Source: Biomphalaria glabrata
Lineage: Eukaryota > Mollusca > Gastropoda > Planorbidae
Direction of reading: 5' to 3'
NCBI RefSeq assembly: GCF_947242115.1
Contig: NC_074712.1
Coordinates: forward strand, 20,732,915-20,796,914
DNA length: 64,000 nt
Shown: piece after piece, positions 34,243 to 46,900 of the stretch
Numbering within the stretch: the first letter of the stretch is position 1
Layout of the letters: every line of letters starts with the position of its first letter
Position numbers and translations under genes: made by a program
Notes under the pieces: model-generated
Database searches by the model: none
What the model was told of the DNA's origin: nothing
What the model saw: the letters and a program-made list of their open reading frames with translations, nothing else

Positions 34243-36450
34243 ATAGGGTTTGTTGCTGAACATAAAAATTATATATGTGTCAGACGCGAATAGCCCAATT
34301 TTCAGTAAAAGAAATTACAAAAGTCATTTCTCTATAGAAGAAGTTACGAAGGCTATATAAAATACAATCACAGACCTATATATACCACAATAAATATAGG
34401 TTTTTGATTGCTAGTTACGATTTATTTAGGTAGGTGCTGTTTTACTATTACATACCAAGTATTAGAGTTTAGAAAAACCCAGGTTTGTTTCTTGTGTAAC
34501 GCTATTAGCTAACACCTCATATCATCTCTCCATTAGTATATTTAGATCTATAATCTAATTCTAGTCTAGATCTATATATAAAAATCGAATAGATCTAGTA
34601 ATAGTATAGATTCTATCTTGAGACTAGATTGCCGAGTCTAGCCTATGCTATGCCTACAGTCAGTTTTTATTAGAAAAAAGTCTAGATATTAATAAAGACT
34701 AAAGTTTTTTAATTATTAGATTATTAGATATAGACATAAGACATAGATCTAATAATACTGTAATACGTTTACTATACTCTATACTTAATGTACTAAACTA
34801 GAGATCTATCTATTGATCTTTCTATAATCTAGTCAATCTAGATCTATACAATATTCATTATAATACTTCTACTTATAATGCCTTATTTAATAAGTTAGTA
34901 CTTAGACTTAGATCTATTATAGTTTATTAATAGATTTACTTTTCAATGCCTAGACCTAATAATAAAATTGCGAATGATGTCTATAATGACTGATTATTAT
35001 TATTTTTTTTTATAATAATAGGCCTACTAAATCTAGGTCAAGACTCTACTTAAATCTAGTCTAAAATAATGACTGTCTGAGACTCTAGATGATTGAGAAG
35101 TTCACATAGAGGTGTTTTTTAATAATACGGCATGTCGGCTGAAAGTATATAAAGTGCTTTTTTTTGTGTAAAAATAAAAAAGAGGCTCCGGTACTCAGTG
35201 ATAGATTGCCTAACTTTCAACTAATAATAAATTAACAATTAACTTTGAATTACAAGAAAAGTAATCATTTTTTCCGACATTGAAAAAAGGTGCCGGTACC
35301 CCGTACCGGTGCGTACCGTCACAAAAATATATGTATATCTCAATCTTCTTTCATTTAATTTTTTGGGCGGGGTTATTGCTACTTAATACATTGATACCGG
35401 ATCGATTTAAATAGGGCCTAAGTATACAAGCAGGATTTCAAGCATTGGATAAATTTATTTTTTAAGTACAAAGTTTTATGGAAGAGGCAATATATTAGTT
35501 GTTTGAAGATTGTAACATCTTAAATTCAGGCTAAAAATATCGAAGCCTACATTTTTTTAAACTCATTTCTAGACAATTAGAAGAGATGGACTGACTCATA
35601 GTGTAGCTTGTGTACATCTGCAAAAACACTAACTCAGTTAGACTTTCAAAACTATTTTAAAAAAAAACTTAGTGATTATTTTTACTGTATAATTCTATTA
35701 TTATTCCTTTTTAGAATTAGAATATAAACAAAAATTTGCCATATGACTTTATCTAACAGAAAAAAAAATAAACTTACGTCTATTTATGCGGTTATTTATA
35801 GTTACCTAGTAATATAAAATATATTGAACTAACACGTACATTCATCATAATGCAGCCATGCGATTTTTCGTTTATAAACATAGCATTATTTAGGACCAAT
35901 ATTTTACAAAGGCTGCTTGGAGAAATCAGGTATACCAATTAGGAGAAAAACGACCCCTTTACTCAAGAAAAATTTAAGAAACTAGAACAGACACAAAATA
36001 AACAGTGACATTCATAACAAAAGAATATTCAAAATTGATTAGAGTAACACCTTTTTAAGTAATCATTTAAAGTTTAAAATCACTACAATTTTTTTCAACA
36101 ATTATTTTGTGTATGAAATTGTGTATCGGAAAATGCCGGGTACATGAAATTAGCTAGTCCTAAAAAAACAACACAGATCTAGGGTAAAATACTCATCAAA
36201 TAAAGTACTGTAAATGTGTAGTTTCACGCGCTAGTTTCAGGTCTTTTCTTTTTATAGCCTCTATCGGGTTATATCCCAACTACCCGTATTTTTGTGCAGA
36301 ATTTTTTTCTCTATCAGGTACACTTAAAATTACAGCATAATAATGTCAGTTTAATTTAAAAAGAGAACTGAAAAATACAAAGATATGTAGGGAAAAAAGC
36401 GACTTCCGGCCCACTAGTTTTGAATCAAAGAAACGAACAACAAACCCTAT
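34243..36450. mobile_element. 2.2-kb non-autonomous DNA element with TIRs
   Basis: Perfect 13-bp terminal inverted repeats, ATAGGGTTTGTTG at 34243-34255 and CAACAAACCCTAT at 36438-36450, are flanked by TA on both sides (34241-34242, 36451-36452). This is consistent with a TA target duplication as in Tc1/mariner-type elements. The interior is extremely AT-rich, with many AGATCT/TCTAGA motifs in the left half (34540-34930) and a GGTACC/ACCGGT-rich spot near 35290-35320. No transposase frame was found. Confidence 0.7.
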
Positions 36451-36452
36451 TA

Positions 36453-37960
36453 CTTATCAAGCCATTGTCTTTAAGTCCAAACCTTTCCCTTTTCACGAAA
36501 CAAGTAACTCGCCTCATTCCTAAATGTACCAAAACAAGAATCCTCCCCTAGTCTCTGGCCGAGCATGGCACAAGGGAACACGCAAAGGTCGGTCTTTATA
36601 TTCAAGGACAAACAAACCTTTGAATTAGAATTGTACTTCTAGAGAGTCTGTATATTTGATTTGCTAGTCTTGTAAATATATCAAATGACGTCATTCCATC
36701 TTGTCAGAAGGATGTATCACACTGTTTTCAACCCAGGCGACTTAAACAAGTGGAGTTGATTTTTTTTTTTTTGAGAGAGTTTTAAAATGTCTTCTCTAAT
36801 GCGATTCTAAAGTCTTTCTTTCTTATGTTATAACGTTTACATTTCTCCTGAGCGACGCACTGTACTGTTAATGATTTTTACTTAAAACAAGCAAAATATA
36901 AAATCATAAAAAAAAAAGCTTATCTAAAGAGAAAAACCATGAAAGAATATATATCTACAAGTTATTTCCCGTATTCGATATCAAACAAAACAATTAATTA
37001 CCAATAATTAATTCACTAATTGAGTATTTTTATTCATTGATGTATGTTTTGTTAGGTACAATAAATAATTGTTTAAAGTATCAACTTTGTCGGAGAATGT
37101 GTGAGGGAGAAATAGCGTTAACAATTATTTAAGGAGACTAAACCCAACAAATTTAGCCATATCTGTGAAAACTGTAGTATTAGTTTCCCTTGTGGCTCTG
37201 AAAAAAAAATTCAATTACCAGTAAGTAATTATCTCATTGGTTACTATTTTGTTTATTGATTCATGTCTTGTCTATGTCAATAATTGTGCGAAGTTTCAGC
37301 TGCATCCGAGTAAGGATATGTGGGAAATAACGTGTTCAGACTTTTCATCAGACAGAGCGAGTTGATAGAAGTTTTCTATCAAGCAGGCTTGCAGACGTCT
37401 GCTGATCTCGAGGATGATTTTACTACGATAAAGCACAAGAATAAATAGTTGATTCTTAGAATGCAGGAAATCGTTGGCAGAACCTTATGATGCCTCCCCA
37501 GACCTCTTAACTGGCACTAGAGGGCGCGAACATCAATTTTAGAATGAAGGTGGGGGGAGGGGCTCGTCACTAGCTAAAATGTGAGAAACTCAAACAGACT
37601 AAGCGCGAAAGAGAATTCTTATTTGGAAACAACACGTGATCAAATTGTGTTGCTTATGATTCTAATTGGAAGGTAGTCATGTGGGTTATTTCTAATTCTA
37701 AGACTAAAAAATATTTTCTAGAATGTATTGATCACAATCTTAATTAATGCTAGAGTAATCTAGTAATCATTTGCATATTTTAAACAGTTTTTTTTACATT
37801 GTTTAGTTTGTGGTGGCCTCCCTTACCCTCAATGATGTCCTTGACACTGTCACATATCCGACCCTGTGCAGGCTTCAACAAATGCCTTTCAGAGGCCACA
37901 ACTTCAACTGAAAACAAGTTCCAACATCTGTTACCAAAAACTATCGTTCATGTGTTGTTT
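36453..37960. other. No gene recognised between the TIR element and a 20-bp array
   Basis: Mostly AT-rich intergenic sequence, apart from the two dispersed-repeat copies at 36950-37380. The open frame that starts at 37799 runs into the 20-bp array and has no signature. Confidence 0.45.
36950..37380 (-). repeat. Two adjacent copies of the dispersed repeat
   Basis: Copy one (36950-37120) has TTCCCGTATTCGATATC, CAAACAAAACAATTAATTAC and AATAAATAATTG. Copy two (37160-37380) has GTTTCCCTTGTGGC, TTGATTCATGTCTTGTC and TGCGAAGTTTCAGCTGCATC. Both lack the tRNA-like part. Orientation matches 26440-26850. Confidence 0.6.
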
Positions 37961-37964
37961 TGTT

Positions 37965-38126
37965 TCCAAAAGTGTGGCTCTGTTTCCAAAAGTATGGCTC
38001 TGTTTCCAAAAGTGTGGCTCTGTTTCCAAAAGTGTGGCTCTGTTTCCAAAAGTGTGGCTCTGTTTCCAAAAGTGTGGCTCTGTTTCCAAAAGTGTGGCTC
38101 TGTTTCCAAAAGTGTGGCTCTGTTTT
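37965..38126. repeat. 20-bp array, eight copies
   Basis: The unit TGTTTCCAAAAGTGTGGCTC is repeated almost perfectly; one unit has TATGG. All six frames are open through it, explaining the overlapping open frames there. Confidence 0.95.
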
Positions 38127-38960
38127 TAGGGCCAACTTTTGTTTTCCCCATCACACATGACCATCTGTCCCCACGTCCTTCTTTGGCCTTGATTCGAATC
38201 TCTTTAATGGCATAGTTAGGGTCTCCATTTAATGAGTGTATCAAGGGCTAGATACCGTATGTCTGACCACAGGCGGGTAGCTCCAGCCTTCTCTCAAAGG
38301 AAAAGGTTGCTACCATAAAATAACATACAGTTAAGTTTGAAATAATGGAACAATGGAAGTTTTAGAAAATAAATCATTAAATGAAATGAATGTCTCATTA
38401 TGAAACGCACAATGCATTGAAAATGATCAACACAGGTCTTTGGTACATTTTTAGTTTAATAAAAAAAAGAATAAAAAAGAAATTGTATAAGAATGTACAT
38501 GTCTTTTATAAATATAATAGATTTATATCGTAAGGAGGAGATATTAAGAACTTAAATATATAACAAATTATTTACAATATTAATAAACAAGAAAGTCGAT
38601 TATTGAACCTGAGCAGAAGGACTGGTAGGAACTCACAAAAGACATAGAACCACTTCTGTCGAGTCTCTACAAGACCTGTCTATTGTATTCCAATGGAGCA
38701 GCCCGTAACTATTTACCGACTTGCCTGTAGGAAAAAATCACGTCTTGTTGCATACGTCAAGTACTCATTAGTTTTTTGAAGAGTAAAATGGAAGCAGAAG
38801 TGAACTACTTCTGTTCAGCAGAAGTTTAAAGGTCAAGTCCACTAAACAGCAGCAAGGAGCCGTCACTCTGCTTTATGCTGTCATATATGAAATTGTCACA
38901 CCCACTAGGATGTGGGCATCTCGCTTCCGTTCGAGATATTGTAGTCGTTTGGTGCAGAGG
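38127..38960. other. 3' flank of gene B
   Basis: AT-rich sequence downstream of the gene B stop. It probably includes its 3' UTR, but I could not fix a polyadenylation signal. Nothing else recognised. Confidence 0.4.
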
Positions 38961-39086
38961 CTACATTTCCATTGACCGCCAACAGTTCCGGAAGTAAGTC
39001 ACAACAGTTTTACGAAATGGTTGATTCAATAAACAATAGATTAGAGGATCCAAGACAGAGCAGGAGAAACCTATCAGTAAAATTAA
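38961..39086 (-). CDS. Gene B exon 7 (TM7, C-terminus)
   Basis: Codes LILLIGFSCSVLDPLIYC, LLNQPFRKTVV and YFRNCWRSMEM, then TAG. The acceptor TTTTTGTCCACAG ends at 39087. The P6.50 to 7.49 spacing is 34 residues, as in gene A, which supports the junction. Confidence 0.9.
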   Translation of the reverse strand, partial: LILLIGFSCSVLDPLIYCLLNQPFRKTVVTYFRNCWRSMEM

Positions 39087-40911
39087 CTGTGGACAAAAAG
39101 AGCAATATTAGTCTATGTTTAAAGATAATCTGTCAAAAAGTATAACAATATAAGTTTATGTTTAAAGATAATCTGTCAACAAGTATAACACTATAAGTCT
39201 ATGTTTAAAGGCAGACGAGCAGATATTGGGCCGGGGTGCCCAACGAAATGAATTCGAGACGATGATGACGCTTATTGACCTAAATAAACGAAAAGATGAA
39301 AATAGAAACATACAAAACAGTTGCCGCACACAGTTTTCGTTTTAGTGACCAAACTTTGGCGAAAGTCTATTGACACTGAGAACCCTCGGTTATAGTCCAG
39401 TGTTGTAGAGGGCGAAAGATAATACACACCTTATAAAAAGACGCAGGTCAGAGTTCAAACATTATACTCAAATATTGTTATTATCATTGTAGAAATAAAC
39501 TAATGTTCATTCTCTGGCACTGCCAGAGTCGTGTTTGGTTAAAGGGAATTAAAATTCGCTGTAGTCCCCCTAACAGTGTCCACTGTGGAATTTTCAGGTG
39601 ACAAAGCAACAGAAGGTATTGTTATTTTAGATGACTTTCATAGTTGCTTAATCTCTCAATTTAGCTTTTCATACTTTATTATTATTATTATAAAAGAACG
39701 AGTATTCGTTTCCACTGAGGAATTTTCTGGTGATGTGGCAGGTCTGCAGAAGTACCGCCCTCTGACAGGCAACGAGAATGTTCCTAGGAATGCCAAAAGC
39801 CTTGAAGGTATCTGTGAGGTCAGTTGTTATTATCCCCTCGGTTGTTATAACAATGGGGTACATTGTTGTTTTAGATAATTTCCATAAACGCTTAATCTCC
39901 AAGCCAAGGTTCACATATTTTCTTTGTTTTTCCAGCTCAGTTTTTTTTTTAATTATGAGATAGTGGTACGGCGATGTCAATAATGGTAGCGGCCTTTTAT
40001 TTTTTTATCGATGAGCAGTAAATCAGGGCGATTAAAATCTACCGTTTTGTCGGTCAAAATAGGCCTATCCCAGTACAGCAGATGATCCGTAGACTCGAGA
40101 ACCTCTTGTGGTGAGTATTTGTAATATGGAGGAGTATCCTTTCCGATCAAATTGTGTGTCAAAGCCAAGTGCTGGTGTATTAGCTTTGCAACTCGGTTAT
40201 GACGACCTAGGTAGGCAGATTCCAATAGGGCTGAACATCCTGCTATTATGTGTTCAATCGACTCACCCACATTTCCACATTTTCGGCATTTGTCAACAAT
40301 ATTGAGTTTTAGGATACGTATTTTTTTTTCCTAATTACTCTGTCCTGTATTGCTGTAACAAAGATGACCTGCTTTGAGCCATGCTTAGGAAGCAGTCTTG
40401 TCAATGTTGTCCCCATCTAATAAAGCCGGGAATTTTCAGTGGAGTGTTTTTTCTTCCCATTGGCGAATCTCATGCCCTACGTTGTCCAAACCGACAGTAA
40501 CATCAACATTGTGTACGTTCAGATGGGTTGCATCATAGTCGTATTTGCGTAGGAAGGAAACTAGTTCATTGCTGGATGCGTGCAGTTTTGATCGTATTTT
40601 TAAAACTTGCGTCTTACACAGTTTGAAGATGTTATGCAATCCACGGCCTCCATCCTTTCCGGGCAGGTATGGCCTTATGGTGGAGGACTTGGGGAGTAAA
40701 CATCGAAATTTGGTTAATAATTTCCTTGTGAGCCTGTGAATATTCAAAAAATTCATTTCATAAAAAGGGTTACTCTCGGTGCATTTCCTCAATTGGGAGT
40801 GTACAAAAATAAAATGTAAATGTGTAATGCAGTGTAAATGTGAATTAAAAGACATTATACACAGTTCTAATTTGTAAGTACAACTATATAGTACACACAT
40901 ACACACACAAA

Positions 40912-40953
<42 letters not shown>

Positions 40954-43900
40954 GAAACAAATAAATAAATTATAGCTTTTATATAGCGCTACTTTCATGC
41001 TTATAGCATGATTGGAGCGCTATGGTCCAATCTTATTTGTTGGCCAGTGGGAGGGGGGGGGGGGGAGGGGTTACTGGGTGAACCCACTATATATTTATTT
41101 ATTTTTTTTATTTTTTGAGGCCCCCCATTCCCCAATTTTTTAAATGCGGCCTTCGAAAGAGAATTTTGCCCATCCATGATATAGATCTATTGTTGGTGAC
41201 CTAAGTCGGGGACTATAAAGATCTTTTGTTGGTGACCTAAGTCAGGTGAATATCAGTCTTCTCTCTCTTTTGCCAGGATTAGCCTCTTTCATTGACAGAC
41301 CTTCATTCCTTGATGCTTCTTTTGTCTGCCTCTCTTCTTTTGCCTGGTAGTGTTCTCTGCGGAAAGTCTTATCGAGGATCTCACGATATGGCTGTAAAGA
41401 CGTATTTAGCCTTTTTTTTTTACGTGACATTAGTCTTAATGGCTACCTATCAAAAATATATAAAAGGAATTTCCACTCCCCCCACCCCCAAGAAAAAAAA
41501 AAGGTCGCAGGTTGCTAAGAAATAAAGATGAAATGAAAAGATTGTACTTTCTTACCAATTCTTGTTCCTTTGTGAAGGGAAACTTGAGCCGCATTGCCGT
41601 GAGAGAGTATAGAATGTAAGGCAGCCAACATACAAGGTGGGCTCCGAAGGTGATGAAAACTACGATCAGCGCCTTCACCTCTGTCCTTTTCAACATGTTG
41701 ATCATCAAGGTGCTCTGTTGAGAGAACCGCCTATCGGACGCAGACAGGAAAAGGGAGTTGTAAATTTGGCCTGTGTAACGTTTCAGCTCATGCTGGTACC
41801 ACTTTTCGGTTATGCTGACACTGGAGTCCTGCGATGATGACACCTGGCGATGTTCCAAGGCCTTGACAAGCATCTTATGCTCTTGTGCCTCCTTTTGCAT
41901 GTCTGGCTCCATCACATTTCCTTCTACCGGCGAAGACGACGGAACTTTCATCGCATTCATCTTTAGATCGTCAGTCTCCTTGGATACGATGGAAGAGGAT
42001 CGACTGGATTCGTCCACGCTGGTCCCCCTGGAATTTATCGACGACATCAGGCGGTTGGGAATGTTTCGGAACATCTTGACCTCGCGTTCCGCAGAAGGCG
42101 CCGTGAAGTGTTTTAACTTTTTCGTTTCCACCTCAGTGATGGCATCCGTTTCTAGCTCTAAGGTGAAGCTGCTTTCAGAGTCTGTTCCAATATTTGGTGA
42201 GATTAACAAATCTGTCGCTCTTGTAATACGCCGAAGTTTCCAGGCGCTTTTGAAGTAGCCTTGAAGGGATGAACTGCGCCGTTGTGCCCTCATTATTGTT
42301 TCCTAACGGAAAGATCAAACAGAGAAGATTAATATGGTCGATATAAGTCACCACATAGGATTTTATGTATTTGTATGACCTAGAATCATATTGTTAGTTT
42401 AGAAACTCAAATACAACAACTATTGAAATAACAGTTTGTTGTCTTGTGTCTGACTTGTTAGCCAGAGCATGCCACTCACCATTAAGTAGGCAACTACTCA
42501 GTTTGCGATCTAATATTTACCAAGTGCTTACTGGGCATACAATTTAGTTTTCAGCAGACTTTTTACATATACTAATTTCAATTTTTTTGTAACGAATCGC
42601 ACTATCTAGGCTCTTTGCAAACTGCACCACACAACACTACACAACTAGAAGAACTTAACAAGTCAGGGCTCCAAAATAACGTAACAGTTTAATGTCAAAT
42701 ACGTCACAGCCAATGCTGTACAATTGGCAACAATGTAACACAGAATTTACATAAGCTTCACATTCAGGCGTATCAACTCTGTAACGCCGTATCGATTCTC
42801 CCTCTATTCCTAGACTAGAACTTCACCTAGACTGGTTCTTGACTCTGACTTCACCTAGACTGGTTCTTGACTCCGACTTCCCAAGACTGGTTCTTGACTC
42901 CGACTTCACCTAGACTGGTTCTTGACTCTGACTTCATCTAGACTGGTTCTTGACTCCGACTTCACCTAGACTGGTTCTTGACTCTGACTTCACCTAGACT
43001 GGTTCTTGACTCTGACTTCACCTAGACTGGTTCTTGACTCTGACTTCACCTAGACTGGTTCTTGACTCCGACTTCCCCTAGACTGGTTCTTGACTCTGAC
43101 TTCATCTAGACTGGTTCTTGACTCTGACTTCATCTAGACTGGTTCTTGACTCTGACTTCATCTAGACTGGTTCTTGACTCTGACTTCACCTAGACTGGTT
43201 CTTGACTCCGACTTCACCTAGACTGGTTCTTGACTCCGACTTCACCTAGACTGGTTCTTGACTCTGACTTCATCTAGACTAGTTCTTGACTCTGACTTAC
43301 GTCACTGGCTTACAGCAGAGTACTCTCAAACATTTCTTTACAAACATGAACAAGTTTGACTGAATCAATAGGCCTAATTAAACTTTTGCGCAACATCTTA
43401 TTGAAGGATCTATTAGCCTTGTCAATAAATTAAAAGCCACCTACACGGCACTCCACAATTAAAGTGTAAATAGTCAACAGAGCACTTAAAACACAATAGC
43501 TTATCATCAATCGGCAAGTTTCATTAATTTTTTTTCTTCACAAAAATGCTAAAATTTATTGTGTTTTGGTAAATTAATAGGTGTCATCTCCATCTTTAAA
43601 TCTGATAGGTTAAGATTTTTTTCAAAGCAGATGACTAACTATTTACTGTGTAAATAGATTACAAAAATTAACATAGACCTGCTATGCAAAAACATTTTTA
43701 GCGGCCCCACAACATCGAAAAAATATCAATGGTAGATTAATCTGGATATTTTTTTTAAATGCCAATGTCAAAAACATCGAAAAAATCTATCATAATTGGT
43801 GTTTTTTTTTTATTAATTAAAAGACATAGATAAAATTGATTGTTGGAAATCGCTTATTTGAAGTCTTCTTAATTTAATTCTCATCCCAAGACGTCTAAAC

Positions 43901-46900
43901 ATCTTATTACCGTAATACGTTGTATTTGTATTTGTAAAAGTAAATACATATAGGCGTAAATTGAATATTTAAAATTGCTTTTTTACCAAATTATCAAAAA
44001 CACAAATTCTTATCGATAATATGTTTTTTTTTTTTTATAAGCGTTTAATGATGATTGGAAATCCCTAACTTCACATATTTACAGGCGATATTTGTGTCAA
44101 AACGTCGAAAAATTGTATTCTAGTTTTTGAACACCTCCAATCCAAAAGAGTGTGGAAATAGCTTATTAGACACAATTACATTTAAGTTTCTTGCCAAGAC
44201 GTCTAAAAAATAAAAAAAAAACATAGAACATAGAAGCGTTTAATAACGATTGTCTCGATGGTCCAGGGTTCGCTTTCCCCCCCCCCCTCCAATCGTTCAG
44301 CGGGAGGTTTGGACTAGGAAGTAGATTATCTTCAACTTTAAAAGAACATCCGAAACATGTCAAACCTTAAACAAAACAAAAACATTTTTTTACTACGCCA
44401 AATGAATCTGAAACATTATTACTTTTGATAATAATAACAAAATCATGTCTTGAATATTCCTAGAAAATAGAGATCCGATGGGGGCCGCTCCTGAGTTTGT
44501 GAGTTTGTGTGAGAACAGAAACTCTCTTTGTAATCTTGTTTATATTTTGATATACAAACGTGACATTCGGACATTCCACACAAAAACTAGAAACGGCTGT
44601 TTCTTATTTAGAATTATGTTAGCAAGAAGAGAAGAGCTGTAGCCTAAAGTTGACCATGTAGCACTTACCTGTTTAAGTAGCTGTATTTGGAGATGGGCCC
44701 AGTAGAAGATCTTGCTGTAGACGTACGTGATGATAAGAGAGGAGACCACGATGAGAACTAACAAAGTCGACATATTGTACAGACACCTGGTGAAGGGCAA
44801 ACAGATGTCGTCATGATCTCTCTAGACAAAGTGGCGCAGACAAGACAGACAAGAGAGACAACAAGAAACGAATTAAAAGAAGCATCGAACCAAAATGTCT
44901 ATTTGGTTATGTAATTCCAAAGCAATTTTTGGTAGTCTAAATATTATAATTCTATATTCTTTTTTTCTAGGGGGTGGGATATTTCATAATTTGCAAGAAA
45001 ATAAAAAACACTAATCAGATTTTATTTATACTTCTGACTACAATATACTGTAATACAAAAAAAACTATAATATAAAGACGTGATTGACTGGCTTCAATAC
45101 ATAGCAATCTTTCAATGGCTACAATATATACGAGGCGCGGTGGTAGAGCGGTAAAGCGCTTGCTTTCGGAACCAGGGATTCCGGGTTCGAGTCGTGAAGA
45201 AGACTGAGATTTTTAAATTTCGGTATCTTTGGGCACCTCTGAGTCCACTCAGCTCTAATGGTTACCTGACATTAGGCGGTTGGTCGTTGTGCTGTCCACA
45301 TGACAACCTTGATAACCGTAAGCCACAGAAACAGATGACCTTTATATCATCTGCCCTATAGACCACAAGGTCTGAAAGGGGAACTTTACTTTTTTTTAAT
45401 ACTTTTTACAATATATAGATGTAATTGAATGGCTACAATTCATAGACATAGTTCATTGTTCACTCAGGCGTAATCTGTTGACCAAACTCAACTCTATAGC
45501 CATATCACGATGTCCTTTATAGCCATATCACAAGGTCCTTTATAGCCACATCACAAGGTCCTTTATAGCCATATCACAAGGTCCTTTATAGCCACATCAC
45601 AAGGTCCTTTATAGCCACATCACAAGGTCCTTTATAGCCACATCACAAGGTCCTTTATAGCCATATCACAAGGTCCTTTATAGCCATATCACAAGGTCCT
45701 TTATAGCCACATCACAAGGTCCTCAGGGCGTGAAAAGAACGTCCTCCAGGGAACAGTACCAGGTAAAAAAGAAGAAGAGGCAGATAGAGAAAGCAATGGG
45801 AAGACACTATAAACTAATGGTAGAGGGACTGTCAGAGAGTCCATCAAGGGCTTTCTGTTTACAATGAGTTAAGAAGATATGGGCAAAGGACAATTGAGAC
45901 AAATGGTCAACAGATCTTGTGTGGTGTCCCAACGGTCTACAGATCTTGTGTGGTGTCCCAACGGTCTACAGATCTGGTGTGGTGTCCCAACGGTCTACAT
46001 CTGGTGTGGTGTCCCAACGGTCTACAGATCTGGTGTGGTGTCCCAACGGTCAACAGATAAAAAAAGCGATAATGGCTGAAGGGCTAATAGAAGCCTCTTC
46101 CCTTACAGGCCTAAATAATCTGAAGGCAGAAAGGCTAATAGAAGCCTCCTCCCTTACAGACCTAAATAATCTGAAGGCAGAAAGGCTAATAGAAGCCTCC
46201 TACCTAACAGACCTAAATAATCTGAAGGCAGAAAGGCTAATAGAAATAACGTGAAGGCTAACTTAACTTAATTGAGATGTATCTGGGACTCAAGGAATCT
46301 AACAGAGTGGTAGTCACAGGTCGCCGACCATAAAATGTAATTAATTTTTACCTGTAGATCTGTCTGATAATAGAAGTAGGATGCCATGGCTAGCGCCAAT
46401 GAGGTGCCCCATAGGATGAGCAACATTGTCGCTATGTAAATGCCGCTCGTTTTGCTCTGGTAGTGTAATGGGTGGCAGATGTAGTTGTATCTGTCAGGAG
46501 GATGGAAAACTATCTTTATTAGATCAGACCCACGTGACTAGATAATGAATGGGTTTAAATTAAAAGTATCGAATTACAGAGAAATCCAAGATATTGATTT
46601 TCTACTCAAACTTTATTATCCTAGAAAGTTTAGAATGAAACCGAAATTGATACTTTCGTTGGCCCCTTTCTTGGTTTTAATTTTACAATCCCTACTGTTT
46701 TCATTGGAATCTAAAAAAGGGGCTGGAAATTAAAATAAATTGAGTCAATTAGTTTAATGTTTGAGATGATAAGTTGCAAATAACCTACAAACAAATGAAT
46801 TTGAAAAACGTTGAAATAAAAATTTCTTTGAAAAAACAAAACAAAAACAACAAAGCTTATCCAAGGACAATTACTACTTGTGTCAATCAATAATGTAGAG

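Larger units (their letters stand above)
45490..46065 (+). mobile_element. RTE-type LINE 3' fragment expanded by two arrays
   Basis: The central part (45722-45800) reads as the LINE block CCTCCAGGGAACAGTACCAG and AAGAAGAAGAGGCAGA, seen also at 13630 and 55590. To the left, the LINE sequence TATGGCCATATCAC (YGHIT) has become a 23-bp array. To the right, the 3' codons DRSCVVPQRST have become a 29-bp array. The reading frame is lost. Confidence 0.8.

Noticed and set aside
45131-45200. Possible tRNA gene
   Set aside because: It has A and B boxes but no intact cloverleaf end, and it continues into a SINE body with a target duplication around the whole unit.
46070-46256. Open 17-residue repeat (AERLIEASSLTDLNNLK) as a coding exon
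   Set aside because: Only 3.5 copies next to another array, inside a gene B intron on the opposite strand, with no splice or start evidence.
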